Assembly: GCA_902800625.1 (NCBI GenBank)
Contig: CADCFG010000016.1
Location: forward strand, 1-64,000
Direction of reading: 5' to 3'
Origin: an uncultured Eubacteriales bacterium
Lineage (GTDB): Bacteria > Bacillota > Clostridia > Christensenellales > Aristaeellaceae
DNA length: 64,000 bases
A program made the translations under genes and the position numbers. Shown here piece by piece: positions 55,877 through 63,883 of this stretch. The notes beneath the pieces were generated by a model, which worked only from the letters and a program-made list of their open reading frames with translations, was not told the origin of the DNA and searched no databases. Every line of letters begins with the position of its first letter. The stretch's first letter is position 1.

Positions 55877-55990
55877 CTTCCGTCAGCGCCTTTGGCGCTG
55901 CCACTAACGGGTGCCTGCCGGCCCGGCCTTCGCTGAAAACAGTCCACCGGACTGTTTTACAGTCGCTACGGCCCTCCTGAAGGGGAAGGC
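55877..55990. repeat. GC-rich repeat between topoisomerase subunit genes
   Basis: Includes GCGCCTTTGGCGC and AACAGTCCACCGGACTGTT hairpins, with CTCTTCCG...CCTGAAGGGGAAGG edges like the repeat at 20078-20150. No gene is seen in 55836-56042. Confidence 0.8.
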
Positions 55991-56042
55991 CATGCCGCCC
56001 CTGTGGGCTCGCGGTCACCATTCCTGTTGCCTGTTTCCTCGC

Positions 56043-58004
56043 TTAAGCCCCTTCCGTCACCGGCACGAAGTTGTCCTCTTTATTGAAGTTGGCGAACTGG
56101 CTGATGTACTCCCTGCGGGGCTCCACCTTGTCGCCCATCAGGATGGTGACGCGGCGCTCCACCTCCACGAAGTCCTCAATGCCCACCTGCATGAGCTTCC
56201 GGCCGTCGGGGTTCATGGTGGTCTCCCACAGCTGTTCCGGGTTCATTTCGCCCAGTCCCTTGTAGCGCTGGAGGGTATAGCCCTTGCCGATCTTCTGCAG
56301 CGCCGACGGCAGGGCGTTGTCGTCGTAGCAGTAAATCACCTTGTCGCCCTTGGCCACCTTGTAAAGCGGCGGCATGCCGATGTAGACATGGCCCTCGGTG
56401 ATCAGCTGGCGCATGTAGCGGAAGAAGAACGTCAGCAGGATGGCCCGGATGTGGGCGCCGTCCTGGTCGGCGTCCGAGAGGATGATGACCTTGTTGTACT
56501 TGAGCCGCGTGATGTCGAAATCCTCGCCGATGCCGGTGCCCAGCGCGGTGATGATGCTGCGGAACTCCTCGTTGGCCAGCACCTGGTCCAGCCGCTTCTT
56601 CTCCACGTTCAGGGGCTTGCCGCGCAGCGGGAGGATCGCCTGGAAGCGGCGGTCGCGGCCCTGCTTGGCGCTGCCGCCTGCGGAATCGCCCTCCACGATG
56701 AACAGCTCGTTCAGCTCGGCCTTCTTGCCGGTGCAGCTGGACAGCTTGCCCACGAGGGGCGCAGCCTCCAGCTGGTTGGTCTGGCGGGCGATGTCCCTGG
56801 CCTTGCGGGCGGCCTCGCGCACCTTGGCGGCCTTCACTGCCTTGGCCACGATGGCGTTGGCGAAGTCCTGGTTCTTCAAATCGTCCAGGTAGATGGAAAG
56901 CTGCTCCTGGCAGACGGCCTCGAAGATGGGGCGCACCTCGGTGTTGCCCAGGCGACCCTTGGTCTGGCCCTCGAACTGGGGGTTCTTCACGCCGGCGTAC
57001 ACCACGGCGGTCATGCCCTCGCGGAAGTCGTCGCCGGCCAGGTTGTTGTCCTTTTCCTTGAGAATGCCGGCCCGGCGGGCGTAGTCGTTGAAGGCTTTGG
57101 TCACGGCGGCCTTAAAGCCAGTCTCGTGGCTGCCGCCCTCAGCCGTGGGCACGTTGTTCACGAAGGAATAGATATTCTCGGTATAGCTGTCGGTGTACTG
57201 GATAGCCACGCGCACCAGCGTGCCCTCCCGCACAGCCTCGAACACGATGGGATCGGTGATGGTGGTCTTGTCGGTGTTCAGGTACTTGACAAAGTCGGAG
57301 ATACCGCCCTCGTAGCAGTACTCGTGCACCCGTTTCTCCGGCTCCTTGATGCGCTCGTCTGTGAACACGAAGTGCACGCCCTTGTTGAGGTAGGCCAGCT
57401 CGCGCACGCGCCGGCGCACCAGGTCGGACTGGAAGCGCACGTCCTCGAAAACCCGTGCGTCCGGCTTGAAGCAGACCACTGTGCCGCGCTTGCGGGTGTT
57501 CCCCACCTTCTCCAGCGGGGCCATGGTGTGGCCGGAGATGATCTTGCCGGTCTTGCGGTCCACGATGGACTCAAACCGGATGAAGTAGTGGCTGTAATCC
57601 TTGTACACGTCCACGGTCATCCACTCGGACAGGGCGTTGACCACTGACGCGCCCACGCCGTGCAGGCCGCCGGAATAGGCATAGTTCTTGTCGGAGAACT
57701 TGCCGCCGGCGTGCAGCTGGGTATAGACCACCTCCACGGCGCTGACGCCCAGCTTCGGGTGGATGTCCACCGGCACACCGCGGCCATTGTCGGACACCTC
57801 GCAGGAGCCGTCCTTCTTCAGCGTGACGGCAATCTCCGTGGCGTAGCCGTTGGCGGCCTCGTCGATGGCGTTGTCCACGATCTCCCAGATCATGTGATGC
57901 AGGCCGCGGGAGCCGGTGGAGCCGATGTACATGCCCGGGCGCATGCGCACCGCGTCCAGACCCTCCAGCACCTGTATGTCCTGCGCCGTATATGTCTTAG
58001 CCAT
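56043..58004 (-). CDS. Type IIA topoisomerase subunit B (ParE/GyrB-like)
   Basis: A 653-residue ATPase subunit. The GHKL ATP site has EIVDNAIDEA, DNGRGVP and GLHGVGASVVNAL; the TOPRIM domain has VEGDSAGGSA and DADQDGAHIR; the C-terminal RYKGLGEMNPEQLW is complete. It forms the functional A2B2 enzyme with the adjacent subunit. Confidence 0.95.
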   Translation of the reverse strand: MAKTYTAQDIQVLEGLDAVRMRPGMYIGSTGSRGLHHMIWEIVDNAIDEAANGYATEIAVTLKKDGSCEVSDNGRGVPVDIHPKLGVSAVEVVYTQLHAGGKFSDKNYAYSGGLHGVGASVVNALSEWMTVDVYKDYSHYFIRFESIVDRKTGKIISGHTMAPLEKVGNTRKRGTVVCFKPDARVFEDVRFQSDLVRRRVRELAYLNKGVHFVFTDERIKEPEKRVHEYCYEGGISDFVKYLNTDKTTITDPIVFEAVREGTLVRVAIQYTDSYTENIYSFVNNVPTAEGGSHETGFKAAVTKAFNDYARRAGILKEKDNNLAGDDFREGMTAVVYAGVKNPQFEGQTKGRLGNTEVRPIFEAVCQEQLSIYLDDLKNQDFANAIVAKAVKAAKVREAARKARDIARQTNQLEAAPLVGKLSSCTGKKAELNELFIVEGDSAGGSAKQGRDRRFQAILPLRGKPLNVEKKRLDQVLANEEFRSIITALGTGIGEDFDITRLKYNKVIILSDADQDGAHIRAILLTFFFRYMRQLITEGHVYIGMPPLYKVAKGDKVIYCYDDNALPSALQKIGKGYTLQRYKGLGEMNPEQLWETTMNPDGRKLMQVGIEDFVEVERRVTILMGDKVEPRREYISQFANFNKEDNFVPVTEGA

Positions 58005-58125
58005 ATTTGCCTCCGGAATCGCATAAAAATCTAATGTAATTATACCTCTGGAACGTTAATTTTTTCCCACAGCCAGGGCAGTGTGCGGCTTTTGTAGTCA
58101 TTTTGTAATTGATTTGAAAGATGAT

Positions 58126-58154
58126 TTGCAAAATTTCGCCCAATATGTTATAAT
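58126..58154 (+). promoter_or_regulatory. Promoter of mutT-like gene
   Basis: TTGCAA (58126-58131), 17-bp spacer, TATAAT (58149-58154). Confidence 0.8.
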
Positions 58155-58187
58155 ACAATCCGACACATCCAAGCGAGGGATCCATCT

Positions 58188-58661
58188 ATGAAACAAACCA
58201 CGCTCTGCTACATCGAGCGAGACAACCAGTACCTGATGCTGCACCGTACCAAGAAGGCGGACGACTACAACCACGACAAGTGGATCGGCATCGGGGGCCA
58301 CATCGAGGACGACGAGACGCCCATGGACGCCGCCCTCAGGGAGGTGTGGGAGGAGACGGGCCTGACCCTGAACGACTGTGCCTATCGGGGCATCGTGCGC
58401 TTCCGCTCCGACGATTACGAGGACGAGGACATGCACCTGTTCAGCGCCAAATCCTTCAGCGGCGAGATCATCGACTGCGACGAGGGCGACCTGGCCTGGA
58501 TCGACAAGGGCGATCTGCTGCGGCTGACCCTGTGGGAGGGCGACAAGGTGTTCCTGAAGCTGCTGGACACCCGGCAGGACTTCTTCGACCTGACGCTGAA
58601 GTACCACGGCGAGACGCTGGTGGGCGTTTCACTGGACGGCCAGCCGATGGAGAATTGGTGA
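58188..58661 (+). CDS. MutT-like Nudix hydrolase
   Basis: The Nudix box GGHIEDDETPMDAALREVWEETG is complete. The 157-residue length and the early MLHRTKKADD resemble 8-oxo-dGTP diphosphatases, which sanitise oxidised nucleotides, but substrate is inferred. It is followed by a zinc-ribbon gene with only 12 bp between. Confidence 0.92.
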   Translation: MKQTTLCYIERDNQYLMLHRTKKADDYNHDKWIGIGGHIEDDETPMDAALREVWEETGLTLNDCAYRGIVRFRSDDYEDEDMHLFSAKSFSGEIIDCDEGDLAWIDKGDLLRLTLWEGDKVFLKLLDTRQDFFDLTLKYHGETLVGVSLDGQPMENW

Positions 58662-58673
58662 GGAGGCGTCGTC

Positions 58674-58934
58674 ATGCGTTGCAGCTGCCATGAATGCGGC
58701 ACCTACATGAACCAGTCCGAAGGGCTGGAGCTGGGCTGCGTGTGCCCGGAATGCGGCTACCGCTGCAAGGCCTGCCTGGGCACCGACAGCGTGGTGAGCC
58801 GCGAGGGCCTGAAGGACCTGGTGTTCAACGATATGCTGATGCGGGACATCTTCACGTCCTTCGACGACCCCGACGAAGGCCCGGAGAAGGATCCCTCCCC
58901 CGACAAGTGGGGCGACGATCAGTGGACGGATTGA
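58674..58934 (+). CDS. Small zinc-ribbon protein
   Basis: An 86-residue protein with CSCHECG, CVCPECGYRCKAC, so at least two CxxC knuckles, and an acidic C-terminal tail. GAGGAGG precedes ATG 58674. Function unknown; it is probably cotranscribed with the mutT-like gene. Confidence 0.8.
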   Translation: MRCSCHECGTYMNQSEGLELGCVCPECGYRCKACLGTDSVVSREGLKDLVFNDMLMRDIFTSFDDPDEGPEKDPSPDKWGDDQWTD

Positions 58935-58960
58935 AATTGCCCCATCTCCCTAACGCTATT

Positions 58961-59027
58961 ATGTCTTCCTGAGCGTAGCGAAGCATCCTAAAACAGACCG
59001 AAGTCTTTGTTGACTCCGGTCTGTTTT
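58961..59027. repeat. REP-like fragment followed by an inverted pair of the 18-bp repeat
   Basis: CTTCCTGAGCGTAGCGAAGC (58966-58985) is half of the REP-like family. Then AAAACAGACCGAAGTC (58990-59005) and its inverted partner GACTCCGGTCTGTTTT (59012-59027) form a hairpin with loop TTTGTT. The hairpin is followed by ATAATA and can act as terminator for the zinc-ribbon gene. Confidence 0.85.
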
Positions 59028-59043
59028 ATAATACAGCATGAGA

Positions 59044-59069
59044 AAAGCGCTCCGCAAGCGGAGCGCTTT
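59044..59069 (-). terminator. Terminator of tRNA cluster
   Basis: AAAGCGCTCCG/CGGAGCGCTTT with a CAAG loop directly after the last tRNA, followed on the reverse strand by TTCTC. Confidence 0.85.
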
Positions 59070-59143
59070 GGAGGTGCCACCCGGATTCGGACCGGGGAAT
59101 GAAGGTTTTGCAGACCTTTGCCTTACCACTTGGCTATGGCACC
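59069..59143 (-). tRNA. tRNA-Cys (anticodon GCA)
   Basis: 75 nt including an encoded CCA. Anticodon loop CTGCAAA gives GCA; discriminator base is U, as in tRNA-Cys. Last gene of the five-tRNA transcript. Confidence 0.97.
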
Positions 59144-59145
59144 AA

Positions 59146-59173
59146 ATTGCGGCGCACGCAGGTGCGCCGTAAT
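59146..59173. other. Hairpin in spacer between tRNA-Gly and tRNA-Cys
   Basis: ATTGCGGCGCAC with GTGCGCCGTAAT and a 4-nt GCAG loop, filling almost the whole 32-nt spacer. Likely a processing signal or an old repeat. Confidence 0.6.
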
Positions 59174-59175
59174 GT

Positions 59176-59251
59176 TGGAGCGGTAGACGAGACTCGGACT
59201 CGCGACCTCCACCTTGGCAAGGTGGCGCTCTACCAACTGAGCTACTACCGC
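59176..59251 (-). tRNA. tRNA-Gly (anticodon GCC)
   Basis: 76 nt including CCA. Anticodon loop TTGCCAA gives GCC. D-arm AGCTCAGTTGGTAGAGC and the T-arm are complete. Confidence 0.97.
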
Positions 59252-59254
59252 AAA

Positions 59255-59330
59255 TGGTGCCCAGGGACGGAATCGAACCATCGACACGTAGATTTTCAGT
59301 CTACTGCTCTACCGACTGAGCTACCTGGGC
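59255..59330 (-). tRNA. tRNA-Phe (anticodon GAA)
   Basis: 76 nt including CCA. Anticodon loop CTGAAAA gives GAA. Spacing of 3 nt to each neighbour indicates a shared precursor. Confidence 0.97.
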
Positions 59331-59333
59331 GAA

Positions 59334-59410
59334 TGGCGATGCGGAAGGGGCTCGAACCCTCGACCTCCAGCGTGACAGGCTGGCATTCTAACCAACTGAA
59401 CTACCGCACC
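59334..59410 (-). tRNA. tRNA-Asp (anticodon GTC)
   Basis: 77 nt including CCA. Anticodon loop CTGTCAC gives GTC. Confidence 0.97.
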
Positions 59411-59415
59411 ATATT

Positions 59416-59491
59416 TGGTGGGAACAACAGGGCTCGAACCTGTGACCCTTTGCTTGTAAGGCAAATGCTCTCCCAGCTGAGCTATGCTCCC
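59416..59491 (-). tRNA. tRNA-Val (anticodon TAC)
   Basis: 76 nt including CCA. Anticodon loop CTTACAA gives TAC. First gene of the cluster. Confidence 0.97.
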
Positions 59492-59530
59492 ATATTGTCC
59501 CACAGCCGCTTTCTCGCGGCGACATGAAAT

Positions 59531-59559
59531 ATAATACAACAATTCGCCCGGTTTGTCAA
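59531..59559 (-). promoter_or_regulatory. Promoter of tRNA cluster
   Basis: Reverse strand TTGACA (59554-59559), 17-bp spacer, TATTAT (59531-59536), 40 bp before tRNA-Val. Confidence 0.85.
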
Positions 59560-59593
59560 TACCCCGAGGGCGGATTTTTGCATTAATGTCTTG

Positions 59594-60133
59594 TTACCCG
59601 GCAAACGGGTCGGCTTCGTCACCCTCCTCATAAAAGCCGAAGTCGTCGGTCCAAAGCTCGTTGGCGCTGCCCACGATCTGCAGCGCAAAGTCCAGGGAAA
59701 GGCCGTCCTCACCATCGCGGATGAAGTCAAAGGCCAGCAGCTGATCGCCGTAGAGGCGGTAGGCGGTGATACCGTTCTCCTCCTCTGCGTAGACCGTGTC
59801 GAAGATGTCCGCGTCGTCCACCTCATAGCCCGCCAGGTTCTCCTCGGCCCAACTGCCGATGTCCGCCACGCCCTCCGCTTCCACGCGGATGGCCATGGCC
59901 GCTGCGCCGCCCTCCCTGGCGGCGGCGAAGGCCTCGCCCTCCCCAGGCTCGGTGATGGCCCAGCCGTCGGGCAGGCACAGCTCGACGCCCAGCGCATCCA
60001 GCTCCAGCCAGTCGCCGGTATAGCCTTCGTCGTCGGCAAACTCGAAGCCAAACTCCTCCTCATCCTCCGCCAGAGCGGGCAGTGCCATCATCAAAAGCGC
60101 CAGCAGCGCGCAGATCAGGCGACGAATACTCAC
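59594..60133 (-). CDS. Secreted protein, unknown function
   Basis: A 179-residue protein from GTG 60133 (site GGGAGCG) with a signal peptide of about 22 residues ending ALA, then a very acidic mature part. The segment GVELCLPDGWAITEPGEGEAF resembles uncharacterised secreted Clostridia proteins. No domain is recognised. Confidence 0.7.
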   Translation of the reverse strand: MSIRRLICALLALLMMALPALAEDEEEFGFEFADDEGYTGDWLELDALGVELCLPDGWAITEPGEGEAFAAAREGGAAAMAIRVEAEGVADIGSWAEENLAGYEVDDADIFDTVYAEEENGITAYRLYGDQLLAFDFIRDGEDGLSLDFALQIVGSANELWTDDFGFYEEGDEADPFAG

Positions 60134-60332
60134 ACAAATCGCTCCCTTCCGGGTTCATTCTATTATTAAGACGCATGAGAGCGCCGTTTGGTTTACATTA
60201 TAAGGCGCGAAGGCCGAAAAGTCCATACCCCGCCCGCAAACGGTCCAATTCCGAACCAAACGCGTCACAATCCCGAGGTCAGCCAATCAACCCAGCCTGC
60301 CCGCGTCCAGCGCTGCCGCCTTGCAAAAGGAA
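60134..60332. other. Non-coding stretch without recognised signals
   Basis: Contains an imperfect CCATACCCCGCCCGC region and no credible reading frame or RNA. The promoter of the secreted protein gene should lie just right of 60140 (CTATTATTA on the reverse strand is a weak -10 candidate). Confidence 0.4.
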
Positions 60333-60640
60333 CCCGCCGACATCTGCTGCCGGCGGGAATTGATTGCGTTCATGTATTGAGTTTTTTTATTTGAAACTCC
60401 CTAACCCTGGAGTATCGTAGGGCGCCTGCATTCCCGGTGAGCAATCACTATCGCTTCACATGATGGCCATTCGGTCATATCCTGGAATCTGGCCCTTTCG
60501 GATTGTCACATCGCGTTCCTTCGGGAAATGCAGGCCATGAACTGGGTTTCGCTATAGTACAATGGCATCGCCTCCCTTTCGGATTTATCGGAGATCTGCT
60601 ATCTCCCAAGAGGTTTCTTTGTTCTCCCTCTTTCTGGGAA
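60333..60640 (-). ncRNA. Candidate non-coding RNA, about 300 nt
   Basis: A perfect promoter drives transcription leftward into a region with no long frame. The transcript can form GTTCCC/GGGAAC-like 5' pairing, a long stem between 60522-60535 and 60424-60436 (GCCTGCATTTCCCG with CGGGAATGCAGGC, one bulge), and an inner GGCCA/TGGCC stem (60465-60494). It ends at a CCCGCCG/CGGCGGG hairpin (60333-60357) followed by TTCCTTTTGC. ATCCGAAAGGG occurs twice. It does not match conserved cores of SRP RNA, tmRNA or RNase P that I can recognise. Confidence 0.6.
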
Positions 60641-60641
60641 C

Positions 60642-60670
60642 ATTATAGCATTCAGGGCGGTATTTGTCAA
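60642..60670 (-). promoter_or_regulatory. Promoter of candidate non-coding RNA
   Basis: Reverse strand TTGACA (60665-60670), 17-bp spacer, TATAAT (60642-60647). Full consensus. Confidence 0.9.
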
Positions 60671-60756
60671 TATATTTTTTACCCAAAATTATAGTTTTTA
60701 ACGAAAGATTTCTTATCGGGTCATAATGAAAAGTTGCTCTGCTCGGCCAAATCCAA

Positions 60757-60785
60757 TTTACAGATCGCGGTTTTCATGCTAAACT
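60757..60785 (+). promoter_or_regulatory. Promoter of DUF523 gene
   Basis: TTTACA (60757-60762), 17-bp spacer, TAAACT (60780-60785), 33 bp before ATG. Confidence 0.6.
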
Positions 60786-60817
60786 ATACAGGAACGATCA
60801 TCGAGGAGGCGCGGGAC

Positions 60818-61276
60818 ATGGAGCGAAGGCCAAGGGTGCTGGTGAGCGCGTGCCTTCTGGGCGCGGCCTGCCGATACGACGGCAAGAGCCAGGCGCTTGA
60901 GGGGCTTCAAAAGCTGCTGGAGCGCTGCGAGCCCATTCCCCTGTGCCCGGAGCAGCTGGGCGGCCTGCCCACCCCGAGGACGCCCTCGGAGCGCCGGGGC
61001 GTGCGCGTGGTCAGCCGGGACGGCGCGGACGTGACCGCAGCCTTCACCCGCGGCGCGGAGGAGGCCCTGCTGCTGGCAAAGCTGCTGGACGTGAAGATCG
61101 CACTGCTCAAGGCCAGGAGTCCCTCCTGCGGCAGCCGGGAGATCTACGACGGCAGCTTCACCGGCCGCACGATCCCCGGCCAGGGCGTGACCGCGGAGGC
61201 GCTGGCGGCTTCCGGGATCGCCATATACGACGAAAACGCGCTGGAGGATTTCCTCGAAGCGCTGAAAGGAATATGA
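60818..61276 (+). CDS. DUF523 family protein
   Basis: A 152-residue protein with the DUF523 motifs VSACLLGAACRYDG, CPEQLGGLPTPR and KARSPSCGS, in which Cys residues are conserved. Function unknown; the Cys pattern suggests metal or iron-sulfur binding. GAGGAGG precedes ATG 60818. It overlaps almost directly with the aldolase-like gene. Confidence 0.92.
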   Translation: MERRPRVLVSACLLGAACRYDGKSQALEGLQKLLERCEPIPLCPEQLGGLPTPRTPSERRGVRVVSRDGADVTAAFTRGAEEALLLAKLLDVKIALLKARSPSCGSREIYDGSFTGRTIPGQGVTAEALAASGIAIYDENALEDFLEALKGI

Positions 61277-61277
61277 T

Positions 61278-62318
61278 ATGATCCGATTCAACAGCGATTA
61301 TCTGGAGGGAGCCCATCCCCGCATCCTGGAAAAGCTGGCCAGCACCAACATGGCCCAGACACCCGGCTACGGCGAGGATATGTTCTGCGACAAGGCCCGG
61401 GACACCATCCGCCGCCTGTGTGACGCGCCGGATGCGGACGTGCACTTCCTGGTGGGCGGCACCCAGACCAACGCCACGGTGCTGGCCGCCATGCTGCTGC
61501 CCTACCAGGGCGTGATCAGCGCCGACACCGGGCACATCGCCGTGCATGAGACCGGGGCCATCGAGGCCGGCGGCCACAAGGTGATCGCGCTGAAGAACAC
61601 CGACGGCAAGCTGAACGCCGGGCAAGTGTCCGAATGCTGCCGGCTGCACTTTTCCGACGAGAGCCACGAGCACATGGTGATGCCCGCGGCGGTGTACATT
61701 TCCAACCCCACCGAGGTGGGCACGATCTACAGCCGGGATGAGCTGAACGCCCTGCGGGCCGTGTGCGACCAGTGGAACCTGATGCTGTTCATGGACGGCG
61801 CGAGGCTGGGCTATGGGCTGGCGTCGCCGGAAAACACGCTGGATCTGCCGTATATCGCCCGCACCTGCGACGTGTTCTACATTGGCGGCACCAAGCAGGG
61901 GCTGCTGTTCGGCGAGGCCGTGGTCATCCGCAACGCCGCCATCAAGAAGAACTTCCGCTACCTCATCAAGCAGCGGGGCGGCATGCTGGCCAAGGGGCGG
62001 CTGCTGGGCGTGCAGTTCGAGGAGGTTTTGAAGGACGGGCTGTACATGGAGCTGTCGCGCCACGCAGTGGGCCTGGCCATGCGGCTTCGCGACGCGCTGC
62101 GGGCGCTGAACGTGCCCATGCTGGTGGACAGTCCCACCAACCAGCAGTTCCCCATACTGCCCAACGTGGTGCTGCCCATGCTGCGGGAAAAGTACAGCTG
62201 GGCCACCATCGAGCAGGTGGACGGCAGGCACACCGCCGTGCGCTTCTGCACCAGCTGGGCCACCCGGAATATGGACGTGGACCGGCTGATCGAAGACCTG
62301 AACAAGCTGCTCCGGTGA
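61278..62318 (+). CDS. Low-specificity threonine-aldolase-like PLP enzyme
   Basis: A 346-residue fold-type I PLP enzyme of the beta-eliminating lyase/threonine aldolase family. Motifs: FNSDYLEGAHP, GGTQTNATVLAAML, FMDGARLGYGL and the PLP lysine in IGGTKQGLLFGEA. It likely cleaves threonine-type beta-hydroxy amino acids to glycine and aldehyde. It starts 1 nt after DUF523, so is cotranscribed. Confidence 0.9.
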   Translation: MIRFNSDYLEGAHPRILEKLASTNMAQTPGYGEDMFCDKARDTIRRLCDAPDADVHFLVGGTQTNATVLAAMLLPYQGVISADTGHIAVHETGAIEAGGHKVIALKNTDGKLNAGQVSECCRLHFSDESHEHMVMPAAVYISNPTEVGTIYSRDELNALRAVCDQWNLMLFMDGARLGYGLASPENTLDLPYIARTCDVFYIGGTKQGLLFGEAVVIRNAAIKKNFRYLIKQRGGMLAKGRLLGVQFEEVLKDGLYMELSRHAVGLAMRLRDALRALNVPMLVDSPTNQQFPILPNVVLPMLREKYSWATIEQVDGRHTAVRFCTSWATRNMDVDRLIEDLNKLLR

Positions 62319-62329
62319 CAGGGCGATAC

Positions 62330-62363
62330 AAAAGGGCCTTCCCCGTTTGGGGGAAGGCCCTTT
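62330..62363. terminator. Bidirectional terminator
   Basis: AAAGGGCCTTCCCC, loop GTTTG, GGGGAAGGCCCTTT. Lies between convergent genes. Confidence 0.9.
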
Positions 62364-62378
62364 GCATTGCATTTGGGT

Positions 62379-63824
62379 TTACTTGCTGGAGTTGACCGCC
62401 CGGTCGAACAGCGCTTCCACGTCCTTGCCGGGGGCGGGCGACGCCATGGACACCAGCACGGAGGCGATCAGGCCGCAGAAGAAACCCGGGATGATCTCGT
62501 ACAGGCCGGTGCTGCCCAGGAAGGCCAGCCAGAGGATGTCCACCGCCGCGCCGACCACGATGCCCGCCGCCGCGCCGGAGAAGGTGAGCCTCCTCCAGAA
62601 CAGGCTGAGCAGGATGACCGGGCCGAAAGCCGCGCCGAACACACCCCATGCGTTGGAGACCAGGCCCATGATGGTGCCACTGCCGGGATTGGCGGCGATC
62701 AGCAGCGCGATGACGGCGATGGCCATCACCACCAGGCGGCCCGCCCAGAGCATCTCCTTGTCGGAGGCGTTCTTGCGGAACACGGGCTTGTACACGTCGC
62801 TGGCGAAGGCAGAGGCCGAGGCCAGCAGCTGGGAATCAGCGGTGCTCATGGAGGCCGCCAGGATGGCGGACAGCAGCACGCCGGAGATGATCGGCGGGAA
62901 GATGCGCCGGGTCATCTGGATGAACACGGTGGAGGAATCGGCGATCTCGCCCATGAACATGCGGCCCACCGCGCCGGCCATGACGGACATGACCAGTATG
63001 ATGACCGTCCAGGTGATGCCGATGACGCTGGACTTGCGCAGCTCCTTGTCGGACTTGACGGACATGAAGCGGATGATGATGTGGGGCATGCCGAAGTAGC
63101 CCAGGCCCCAGCCCAGGCCGGAGGCGATGTCCTTCCAGTTCTCCGCGAAGCTCCAGTAGTTCGCCGGGAACTCGGCCGTGGCCGTGTTGCCGCCCTTCAC
63201 CAGGCCCAGCGCGAAGATGGGAGCGATCAGCAGCGCCGCAAGCATCAGCAATCCCTGGAAGAAATCGGTCCAGCACACGGCAGAGAAGCCGCCCAGGAAG
63301 GTGTAGCCGATGATGATGGCCGCCGCGATGTACATGGCCAGCGTGGCGTCCATGCCGATAACGGTGTTGAACAACGTGCCGCAGGCCTTGATGCTGCTGG
63401 CCGCGTAGATGGTATAGGCGAAAACAAAGATCACCGCGCAGATGATCTGCAGTGCCTTGCTCTTCGAGAGGAAGCGGTTGGTCAGGTACTGCGGGATGGT
63501 GATGGAGTCATTGGCCTCAATGGAGAACTTGCGAAGCCGCGGCGCCTCGAAGATCCAGCTGAGCGCATAGCCGATGGCCAGGCCGATGGCGATCCAGGAC
63601 TGCCCCATGCCGGCGGCGTAGATCGAAGCAGGCAGGCCCATCAGCACCCAGGCGCTCATGTCCGAAGCGCCGGCGGACAGCGCCGACACCCACGCGCCCA
63701 TCTGGCGGCCGCCCAGGAAGTAGTCCTTTTCATTGGCGCCCTTGGAGCGCAGGAAGAAATACACGCCGATGCCGATCATAAATACCAGGTAGATGATAAA
63801 CACGACCAGTTCCGCTGTGTTCAT
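62379..63824 (-). CDS. putP: Sodium/proline symporter
   Basis: A 481-residue sodium:solute symporter with about 13 membrane helices. Family features are YFLGGRQMGAWVSALSAGAS (N-terminus), FLGGFSAVCWTDFFQG (sodium-site helix) and LSAILAASMSTADSQLL. Best fits PutP, importing proline with sodium. It reads from a promoter near the window end. Confidence 0.94.
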   Translation of the reverse strand: MNTAELVVFIIYLVFMIGIGVYFFLRSKGANEKDYFLGGRQMGAWVSALSAGASDMSAWVLMGLPASIYAAGMGQSWIAIGLAIGYALSWIFEAPRLRKFSIEANDSITIPQYLTNRFLSKSKALQIICAVIFVFAYTIYAASSIKACGTLFNTVIGMDATLAMYIAAAIIIGYTFLGGFSAVCWTDFFQGLLMLAALLIAPIFALGLVKGGNTATAEFPANYWSFAENWKDIASGLGWGLGYFGMPHIIIRFMSVKSDKELRKSSVIGITWTVIILVMSVMAGAVGRMFMGEIADSSTVFIQMTRRIFPPIISGVLLSAILAASMSTADSQLLASASAFASDVYKPVFRKNASDKEMLWAGRLVVMAIAVIALLIAANPGSGTIMGLVSNAWGVFGAAFGPVILLSLFWRRLTFSGAAAGIVVGAAVDILWLAFLGSTGLYEIIPGFFCGLIASVLVSMASPAPGKDVEALFDRAVNSSK

Positions 63825-63855
63825 TCAATCGCCTCGTTTCAACATTAATATATTC

Positions 63856-63883
63856 ATTATACTTTTTTATGCCGTCCCGTCAA
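63856..63883 (-). promoter_or_regulatory. Promoter of putP
   Basis: Reverse strand TTGACG (63878-63883), 16-bp spacer, TATAAT (63856-63861). The remaining 63884-64000 holds no gene that I can support. Confidence 0.75.

Noticed and set aside
59416..59491. tRNA cluster as an integration site
   Set aside because: No integrase gene or phage-type gene adjoins the cluster, and the flanking genes look like ordinary chromosome.
60503..60694. A 63-codon plus-strand frame
   Set aside because: It lies antisense to the consensus promoter and candidate RNA, and has no ribosome site.
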